Positions 31,838 to 37,001 of a DNA stretch of 37,001 nt are shown in pieces (position 1 is the stretch's first letter; every line of letters starts with the position of its first letter). The notes below the pieces were generated by a model that was not told the origin of the DNA, did not search any database, and was given only the letters and a program-made list of their open reading frames with translations. The translations under genes and the position numbers were made by a program. Source of the DNA: Paenibacillus allorhizosphaerae (GTDB taxonomy: Bacteria; Bacillota; Bacilli; Paenibacillales; NBRC-103111); contig NZ_CAJVCE010000042.1 in assembly GCF_910594985.1 (NCBI RefSeq), positions 1-37,001 of the forward strand. Direction: 5' to 3'.

Positions 31838-33013
31838 GTGGCTAGCTTAGAAAAAAGAGGTAAAAATTCATGGAGATTAACTGTAAGCGTCGGCAAAGAT
31901 GCAGCAGGTAAATATATACGTCATGGCAAGACAGTTCATTGCCGCACTAAAAAGGAAGCTGAACTTGAACTTGCAAAGTTTGAAATTGAGGTCCAAGCCG
32001 GAGCTTACATTGCACCTGAGAAATTAACGCTACACGCTTTTGTCGATGAGTGGAGAGACAAGTATGCAGTACAAGAACTTGAACAAAAGACATTATCTAT
32101 TTACCTAAGAATCCTAAACAAACGAATTCTTCCTGCTATTGGACATTTACGGTTAGACCAAGTTAAACCCTTACATGTCGCTTCTTTAATAAGTGAATTA
32201 AGTAAAGAAGGTAACAGACAAGACGGGAAGGACGGTAAGCTTTCTTCCGGAACGATTCAGTACGTATACCGTGTATTGAAAAACATCTTTACAAGAGCAG
32301 TCGAGTGGCGAGTTATTAAATCGAATCCTGTTGCGGATGTGAAGTCACCCAAAGTCGTGTATAAAGAAAGTGAAGTATACGATGAAGATGAAATTCAGTT
32401 ATTGTTTGAAGCATTAGAAAAAGAAGCTTATCATTGGCGTATGATGATTATTCTTGCCTTAACCACTGGTCTTCGCCGCGGCGAGTTGGTTGGACTTGAG
32501 TGGAAAAACGTTGATTTAGAACAAGGCACGATCTATGTAAAACAAAGCATCTCAGATTTCATTAATGGAAACCCCGTTATTAAAGAACCAAAGACCAAAA
32601 AATCTACTCGGAAAATAAATCTGTCTGATGCAGTATGGGAGGAGCTGAAAGAATATCACGAGTACTGCAAACACGAATGGGGTGAATTGGAGAAAACCCG
32701 TGATAACGATCATTTCTTTGTTTTCTTCAACCAGTACGGCAGAGCATTTTATCCCGAAAGCCCGTATTTGTGGTTTCGCGGCTTTTTAAAGAAGCACAAT
32801 TTAAAATACATCAAATTTCATGATCTTCGCCACACCTCTGCCACTTTATTAATCAACCAAGGGGTCCATGCCAAAATCATTTCTGAACGTCTTGGACATG
32901 CCAACATCACGACAACAATGAACATCTACGGCCATGTTTTATCGAAGGCAGATAAAGAAGCTGCAAATAAATTCGATCAGATCATTCCATTTAAAAATCG
33001 CAAAGAAGCATGA
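31838..33013 (+). CDS. Phage/ICE-type tyrosine integrase
   Basis: 391 aa from GTG 31838 (GGAGGTGAT SD). Three-domain layout: N-terminal arm-binding (AP2-like) domain with SWRLTVSVGKDAAGKYIR, a SAM-like core-binding domain (about 65-165), and the catalytic domain with Arg in TTGLRRGELVGL, Lys in PKTKKSTRKI, HDLRHTSATL, LGHANITTT and Tyr in MNIYGHV. This is the Tn916/Bacillus-phage integrase type. It would integrate and excise the element by recombination between att sites; arm-type repeats lie just downstream. Followed by its own terminator. Confidence 0.93.
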   Translation: MASLEKRGKNSWRLTVSVGKDAAGKYIRHGKTVHCRTKKEAELELAKFEIEVQAGAYIAPEKLTLHAFVDEWRDKYAVQELEQKTLSIYLRILNKRILPAIGHLRLDQVKPLHVASLISELSKEGNRQDGKDGKLSSGTIQYVYRVLKNIFTRAVEWRVIKSNPVADVKSPKVVYKESEVYDEDEIQLLFEALEKEAYHWRMMIILALTTGLRRGELVGLEWKNVDLEQGTIYVKQSISDFINGNPVIKEPKTKKSTRKINLSDAVWEELKEYHEYCKHEWGELEKTRDNDHFFVFFNQYGRAFYPESPYLWFRGFLKKHNLKYIKFHDLRHTSATLLINQGVHAKIISERLGHANITTTMNIYGHVLSKADKEAANKFDQIIPFKNRKEA

Positions 33014-33055
33014 GAACCCGAACGATTTCTGTATGAATCGTTCGGGTTCTTTTCT
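33014..33055 (+). terminator. Integrase gene terminator
   Basis: A perfect stem GAACCCGAACGATT / AATCGTTCGGGTTC right after the integrase stop is followed by TTTTC. Confidence 0.88.
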
Positions 33056-33057
33056 TA

Positions 33058-33337
33058 CCGACTATAACAGTTCATTCAAAATGCGCACTGTTATAGGCTT
33101 ATTTCTGATGTATTCCGTTGATTTTGGTTCATTTGTGTTAAAGTTTTACACCAATTTTGCACCAATAGCTAAAAAACTACAGCTGTATCACTAATTTTAT
33201 CCTGCTGTTTTATTATAAAAACCCAGTATTAACAAGGTTTTTCAGCAACTGTTTCATTTCGTACAAGCAGTGCAACGGACTCTACATGCACCGTATGCGG
33301 ATTAATCCGCGAGATTGATAGAAACTGTTATAGTCGG
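33058..33337. repeat. 15-bp inverted repeats flanking 250 bp
   Basis: CCGACTATAACAGTT (33058-33072) recurs inverted as AACTGTTATAGTCGG (33323-33337). A partial third copy, CTGTTATAG at 33089-33097, can pair locally with 33062-33070. The pair brackets an integrase-proximal region containing the RNA-methyltransferase tail and could mark recombinase binding sites. A 14-bp palindrome GCGGATTAATCCGC lies inside at 33297-33310. Confidence 0.5.
33229..33327 (-). pseudogene. RlmD/RumA-type RNA methyltransferase 3' tail (possible att scar)
   Basis: The minus strand reads ISRINPHTVHVESVALLVRN and stops at TAA 33231-33229. The P-H-T-x-H-V-E-S/T-V-A-L-L-x-R ending is that of 23S rRNA (uracil-5-)-methyltransferases of the RlmD/RlmCD (RumA) family, known integration targets of some Firmicute ICEs. 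Upstream sequence is not methyltransferase, so only the last about 28 codons are present. This is what remains when a tyrosine-recombinase element inserts at the 3' end of the gene. Confidence 0.5.
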
Positions 33338-33420
33338 CTGAAGCCTTGATTTTACTGGGATTTCACCGTTCGTATTAACGTTCGCTTAGGCTCATTTTGG
33401 GATGCTTAGGACTGGTTTTT

Positions 33421-33500
33421 TCACCAAGTTTACACCAACTTCCCACCTGGTTTAACACCAATTTTTACATCATATTTCACACCAGTTTTACGCCAATTTT
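33421..33500 (+). repeat. Array of 11-bp iterons (candidate integrase arm sites)
   Basis: Seven consecutive degenerate copies of ACACCAATTTT at 11- or 12-bp steps: TCACCAAGTTT, ACACCAACTTC, CCACCTGGTTT, ACACCAATTTT, ACATCATATTT, ACACCAGTTTT, ACGCCAATTTT. Two more lie in tandem at 33148-33169. One helical turn per unit places all copies on one DNA face. The position beside an integrase with an arm-binding domain suggests arm-type sites of the attachment region. Confidence 0.6.
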
Positions 33501-33681
33501 ATCTTTCGAAAATACATGTATCCCAATTGAATTCTTTCAAGGTTCATGTTTAATAAAATACATGCACTGAACGATTGACTATTCTTACCCTTTTGTCCAG
33601 ACCAAAATGACTTAAGAGTAAGGAGTCGGGTGTTGGAGAATATTTAAGGAACAAAACAAACATTAATACGATTAAAACTAA

Positions 33682-33711
33682 GAAGACGCCGCGGTAGCGC
33701 CTTCTTCTTTG
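33682..33711. other. Hairpin in the integrase-SUKH intergenic region
   Basis: AAGAAG-A-CGC pairs with GCG-C-CTTCTT around a short CGCGGTA-type loop; a weak terminator candidate with T-rich 3' end. The remainder of 33501-33992 has no gene that I can support. Confidence 0.35.
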
Positions 33712-33992
33712 ATAAGTACAAGCATAAGCTCCCCTAATTGAGACAAGTAGAAGTCATCTACAACTTCAGTTTAGAGGATTGATTCTCTTTGAAGACCATG
33801 TTCTAACTGCATGATGTCGACAGGATCGGTCGGACTCCAGTTGAAGAAGGCTTCTAATATTGAACGTCTAAAAGTGCACCCCATTCGTAATTTGATGCGG
33901 ATCGAATACCGCTACGAAGTCGATGTTTGATTCAGGAGCCCCACCAAATAAAGAGGGACTCAGTTGAATGTCCACTGAGTCCCATCCATGGT

Positions 33993-34460
33993 TTATAGAT
34001 AATAATCCGTTTGTGAGTCCATGCGAATCAAAAATTCATGAAGTGAATCGGCTATTTTTTCATCAAAGTAATAGATTGGGCATTCTCCATTTTGGTTTCC
34101 ATTCACTAAATCCATCGTCAGATACGTGCCTTCAGATACTTCGAAGAAAACTAATAACTTATTGTTATCATAAATTTCTCTGTCAGGGTCGTATTCATAA
34201 ATACCTTCCCCAAGCCTGAAATCGGCAACACTTGATGGGTCCATTAACCGATTAATTCCCTTTTTTGTTGTGTTGCAGATAAATCCATACCCTATTAGTT
34301 CGTAAAAGTTTCTCAACTCATCAGGAAACTTAAACCCTATTCTTGATTCTGCACCTTCAACACCATGATTATCAAGTGCATAAAAAGAATGTTTCATAAG
34401 GTGCGCAGTATCATCACCTTCAGATAAAACATAACTTTTTAAGAAAGAAAAATCGGCCAT
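33993..34460 (-). CDS. SMI1/KNR4 (SUKH) family immunity protein
   Basis: 155 aa. The SUKH signature is visible: ESRIGFKFPDELRNFYELIG then YGFI (about residues 38-62), SSVADFRLGEG, and LLVFFEVSEGTYLTMDLVNG. SUKH proteins neutralise a range of nuclease and deaminase toxins by direct binding. SD AAGGAGGGG (6-nt spacing) lies 12 nt after the stop of the out-of-frame HNH toxin tail, so toxin and immunity were a translation-coupled pair. Protects the producer and kin from the RHS toxin. Intact. Confidence 0.88.
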   Translation of the reverse strand: MADFSFLKSYVLSEGDDTAHLMKHSFYALDNHGVEGAESRIGFKFPDELRNFYELIGYGFICNTTKKGINRLMDPSSVADFRLGEGIYEYDPDREIYDNNKLLVFFEVSEGTYLTMDLVNGNQNGECPIYYFDEKIADSLHEFLIRMDSQTDYYL

Positions 34461-34472
34461 ATCTGCCCCTCC

Positions 34473-34686
34473 TTACTCAAATATTCCTCTTGAAGGTCCT
34501 CCTGACCTGTGTATTCCACCTTGATGTTGAGTTGGAAATGATGCAGGATGCATGTTCCACCACGTATTAGGTCCACCATAGCTACTTTCAATTATATGGT
34601 GTGCATCATAGTTATCTCCAACATTCCTTGATATTTTACCATCTTTAGAGTAGACAGGTTCAGTGTACGTTGGCCAAGATTGCCCT
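34473..34686 (-). pseudogene. HNH/GHH-type nuclease toxin tail of the RHS protein (shifted frame)
   Basis: In the +1 frame relative to the RHS gene the minus strand reads GQSWPTYTEPVYSKDG, NYDAHHIIESSYGGPNTWWN, then PTQHQGGIHRSGGP. The AHHI...GG...NxxxxHP core is that of HNH/Endo VII-type polymorphic toxins. Removing one A from ACAAGGG (34685-34690 area) joins it seamlessly to the RHS frame (EWEQNT-GQSWPTYT). The stop is 12 nt before the SUKH gene. Confidence 0.8.
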
Positions 34687-36126
34687 TGTATTTTGTTCCC
34701 ATTCCTTAATTATTTTTTCCCTGTTTGCATTAAAATCTTTTCGATGAAGTGCTTGTGCCCTAGGAGTTAACTTGGTGTAATTGTTGTTTTGAAGAGCATC
34801 CTTTAATAGTTCTCTCTGCTTTGAACTTATAGGAAGATTGGTTAAGGACTCTATGTCCCTAACATATCCTTTGTACTTCAAAGCATCATCAAGATTACCC
34901 TTCCCCCCAATAATTTCTCTGCCCGCTTTTTTGATTTTACTAGAATTTTTAAATGCTCCTAGAATAGGCACTAGACCCATAGCATCTAAGAGCGTTTCAC
35001 CCGAATGACTCCAAGAAGTTTCCCAATGAGTGAAATCATGGACTAAATCGCGTATATCTGCTGGTAAATCCAATCCAGTCAAGCCTAATGCTACTTGAAC
35101 TATTGTACCTTCCGTTGTTACTTTTTCGGTATATTTCCCCATAACCACTTGTTCAATAGCATCAGCAGTCCTCTGAAGTTTATCATCAGGCCTAGGAACA
35201 TAATCTGCACTGGCAACAGTTAGCTCTTTTTCTTTCGAAAGTATGTTCTGCAGATCTGCGACGATTTCGTTTAATTCATCATCTTTCTTCTCAAGCAATG
35301 ATTTTAATTCTTGGTACCTTGCCAACTCATATAATTTAAAATCAAGTTCTATTTGTGCTATCTCTTTTTCTAATTTCAATCTTTCCGATTCCATTTCTTC
35401 TAACTTTAACTCTGCCTCTTTTCTCTTTTGGGTAAGCACCGCAAGTTCAGTTTCAAGTTTCTGGGTCGCTAATTGTCCTTTCAACTCCTCAACTTTTTGT
35501 GCTTCAATACGTTTATTTAATTCTTCTTCAAAATTTTTTCTGGCCTCTTTCGTTACGGCAGCGGACTCCTCTTCAGAGATATAGTCTGTGGGGGCTATAT
35601 AAGTCTGGATTCCATGGGCCAAAAAATTCGTTGTTGCGTGAGCAAATAGTCTACTTAGCGAATCAGGCATAATAAGGTTTAAGGCAATATCTGCTATCTG
35701 TCGAATATCAAACGATGCATTTGTTGTCTTATTATTTGACGAGCCCGACCAGTTTCCAGACCCATTATTGGAGCCGTTATCCGAACTACTGCTTTGCCCC
35801 GTTGAGGAACCATTTTGGCCACCCTCTATCGCACCACTTACTGCCGAACCAATAACATTACTAACAACACCAGTCATAATATTACTAATTACGCTGAATA
35901 TAAAATGCCCAATCGGGTCTACAAACTGCAGAGGGTCGTTATGAGCATACGTGTACCGATTCAAGCTGAGCGGATTCTCTTCCTTTCCCCAGTAACTATC
36001 CTCTGAAATAAACCGCCCCGTACTTGGATCGTAATAACGCGCTCGCAAGTAGTACAACCCTGTCCTTTCGTCAAAAAACTCGCCAGCGTAGCGGACTGCA
36101 TTCGTATAGCTTTCCTCAACCGCCAT
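34660..36126 (-). CDS. RHS core end, coiled coil and pre-toxin domain
   Basis: 488 aa as read. RHS core terminus at residues 10-75: YAGEFFDERTGLYYLRARYY, DPSTGRFISEDSYWG and LQFVDPIGH (the DPxG boundary). Then a hydrophobic GVVSNVIGSAVSGAIEGG segment and a Ser/Asn/Gly linker, an unusual about 100-residue coiled coil (about 190-295), and a PT-TG-type pre-toxin (ADIRDLVHDFTHWETSWSHS, then LLDAMGLVPILGAFKN). It ends prematurely at a frameshift before the HNH toxin. The N-terminal MAVEES is not a real start: similarity continues upstream in other frames to 36741. RHS proteins encapsulate and deliver a C-terminal toxin. Confidence 0.85.
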   Translation of the reverse strand: MAVEESYTNAVRYAGEFFDERTGLYYLRARYYDPSTGRFISEDSYWGKEENPLSLNRYTYAHNDPLQFVDPIGHFIFSVISNIMTGVVSNVIGSAVSGAIEGGQNGSSTGQSSSSDNGSNNGSGNWSGSSNNKTTNASFDIRQIADIALNLIMPDSLSRLFAHATTNFLAHGIQTYIAPTDYISEEESAAVTKEARKNFEEELNKRIEAQKVEELKGQLATQKLETELAVLTQKRKEAELKLEEMESERLKLEKEIAQIELDFKLYELARYQELKSLLEKKDDELNEIVADLQNILSKEKELTVASADYVPRPDDKLQRTADAIEQVVMGKYTEKVTTEGTIVQVALGLTGLDLPADIRDLVHDFTHWETSWSHSGETLLDAMGLVPILGAFKNSSKIKKAGREIIGGKGNLDDALKYKGYVRDIESLTNLPISSKQRELLKDALQNNNYTKLTPRAQALHRKDFNANREKIIKEWEQNTRAILANVH

Positions 36127-36138
36127 AGTAGGACTTCC

Positions 36139-36741
36139 AAAATATCGTAGTCATATTGATTCTCAACAACGCCTGTTTCACTTACGGTCTGCACAACATC
36201 CCCGTGGCCAGTGTACAGGTAGTATGAAAACTTGTCTGCGCTGTTGATACGTATGATATAGTTTTATTCCTCGCACATAACGGACCGAAAGTTGATCCAA
36301 GGCATCGGTTTCGAGGATGACGTGCTGTCTGTCGTACAGATAATTCGTTGCCTTCTCCGTATAGTCGTTCTTGGAGCTGCGTACCGTCTTCCGCGTTCTC
36401 AAGTCGTCACCGTCGTACACGTAATCGACGGTGACGCGATCGCCGCCCTTAATCTTCTCCATCTGCTTCAGGCGGTTAAAGCCGTCGAACATGCTGCTTA
36501 CCTTCTCAATCAAGGGATTCAGCTCGTCGTCGATCTCGTCACCGTACAGATTTCCGCCGGTGACCTGGTGCATGCTACGCTTGTGCGGGCGAAGGTAGCT
36601 TACCTTTTGGCGCAGTTCGTTGCCGTTGTCGTCATACAGGTAGCTGGTTGTCTTCTCCAGCAGCTTCTTGCCTACGTCGTCCTGCATCGTTTCGACGAAC
36701 TGCAGCAGTTCGTTCGCATTGGAGTAGATGTGATGTTTCAT
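36139..36741 (-). pseudogene. RHS repeat region, upstream part (frameshifted)
   Basis: From 36741 to about 36265 one frame gives RHS/YD-repeat sequence (VTVDYVYDGDDLRTRKTV, NYLYDRQHVILETDALDQ, LSVRYVRGI). After a T-run at 36262-36265 the next frame continues NYIIRINSADKFSYYLYTGH and GDVVQTVSETGVVENQYDYDI. After an A-run at 36139-36142 the third frame continues (F)GSPTMAVEES into the 488-aa frame. Removing one base at the first run and adding one at the second joins them all. Nothing RHS-like precedes 36741, so most of the cage and any N-terminal delivery domain are missing: an orphan RHS tail. Confidence 0.8.
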
Positions 36742-36744
36742 TAA

Positions 36745-36784
36745 TAAGTAAAATAACGGAGTGGCGAACCCGCGTTGCTCCGTT
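36745..36784 (-). terminator. Terminator-like hairpin upstream of the RHS tail
   Basis: AACGGAG at 36778-36784 (minus sense) pairs with CTCCGTT at 36755-36761 and is followed on the minus strand by ATTTTACTTATT. It implies that a transcription unit once ended just before the RHS tail. Confidence 0.5.
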
Positions 36785-36954
36785 GATCTTATTTCAGATT
36801 TAATAGTAAATCATTTATTCAACCGCTTAGAAAGGACCCGCGTTTCATGAGTATATGAAGTAATAAATTAACTAACATTCATAAAATGCATAAATATTCA
36901 TTAACATAATTGCACTTTGCGTCAGGTAATGCCGTGCGTTAATCTAACAATATA

Positions 36955-36992
36955 CATAAAAAAGCGGCTAATCACAAAAGTGATTAACCGCT
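36955..36992 (-). terminator. Rho-independent terminator (minus strand)
   Basis: On the minus strand AGCGGTTAATCAC-TTTT-GTGATTAGCCGCT is followed by TTTTTATG: a 13-bp stem with one mismatch and a U-run. It ends a gene lying to the right of the window. 36785-36954 holds no open frame I would support. Confidence 0.85.
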
Positions 36993-37001
36993 ATGTATCC
37001 C

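Noticed and set aside
33421..33500. CRISPR array
   Set aside because: Repeats are 11 bp, degenerate and without spacers of 25-40 bp; no cas genes are present. The Cas4-like nuclease belongs to the helicase operon.
36292..36744. 150-aa plus-strand frame opposite the RHS gene
   Set aside because: Hydrophobic Val/Leu-rich antisense reading of GC-rich RHS repeats, typical of shadow frames.

Overview
The window looks like an accessory chromosomal region of a low-to-moderate GC Bacillota, most likely Paenibacillaceae (Paenibacillus/Brevibacillus-like). The reasons are strong AGGAGG-type ribosome-binding sites, frequent TTG/GTG starts, a branched-polyamine synthase (bpsA), a PlsY paralogue and an RHS/SUKH polymorphic-toxin locus. 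No single gene proves the genus. Base composition changes along the window: about 50-55% GC in 1-2500 and 5700-8200, about 40% in 8200-36100. This suggests several transferred blocks.

Layout. (1) 1-2503: a minus-strand mini-operon of bpsA, a frameshifted GNAT acetyltransferase, an FkbH-like HAD phosphatase and possibly a decayed acyl-carrier protein. (2) 2588-5500: mobile scars (an IS3-type transposase tail and a 118-bp inverted-repeat element), a GNAT acetyltransferase, a tyrosine recombinase whose SD sits inside a hairpin, and plsY. (3) 5669-8140: a large HTH-STAND ATPase-TPR regulator. Its 5' end is cut at about 8190 by the edge of an element carrying three tandem tyrosine recombinases (8285-11669, recombinase-in-trio-like). 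(4) 11694-14842: a minus-strand cluster with a DUF6884-like protein, two paralogous GIY-YIG-like proteins, an out-of-frame scar joining a MazG-like pyrophosphohydrolase to a PLD-type helicase, and a winged-helix/PD-(D/E)XK-like protein.

(5) 15246-30768 is the centre of interest. A type II restriction-modification set (C-protein-like XRE regulator with C-box-like operator, NotI-family endonuclease, C5-cytosine methyltransferase, Vsr endonuclease) is split by a five-gene minus-strand operon. That operon encodes a protein with two RNase III-like domains and two dsRNA-binding-like domains whose catalytic acids are mostly lost, two unrecognised proteins (679 and 324 aa), a roughly 1,900-aa DEAD/DEAH helicase with a DUF1998-type C-terminus, and a RecB/Cas4-type nuclease with an apparent Fe-S cysteine set. 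I do not recognise this combination as a named defence system, and it is the best candidate for an undescribed one. A LexA-box-like palindrome precedes the methyltransferase.

(6) 30930-33500: decayed membrane-protein sequence, two tiny membrane peptides, a phage/ICE-type integrase, an apparent 3' tail of an RlmD-type RNA methyltransferase (possible attachment-site scar), and an array of 11-bp iterations (candidate integrase arm sites). (7) 33993-36741: an RHS toxin gene tail with a SUKH immunity gene. The RHS gene is broken by three single-base frameshifts, each in an A or T run. Similar single-base breaks occur in the GNAT and methyltransferase genes, so assembly indels should be excluded before calling these genes dead.
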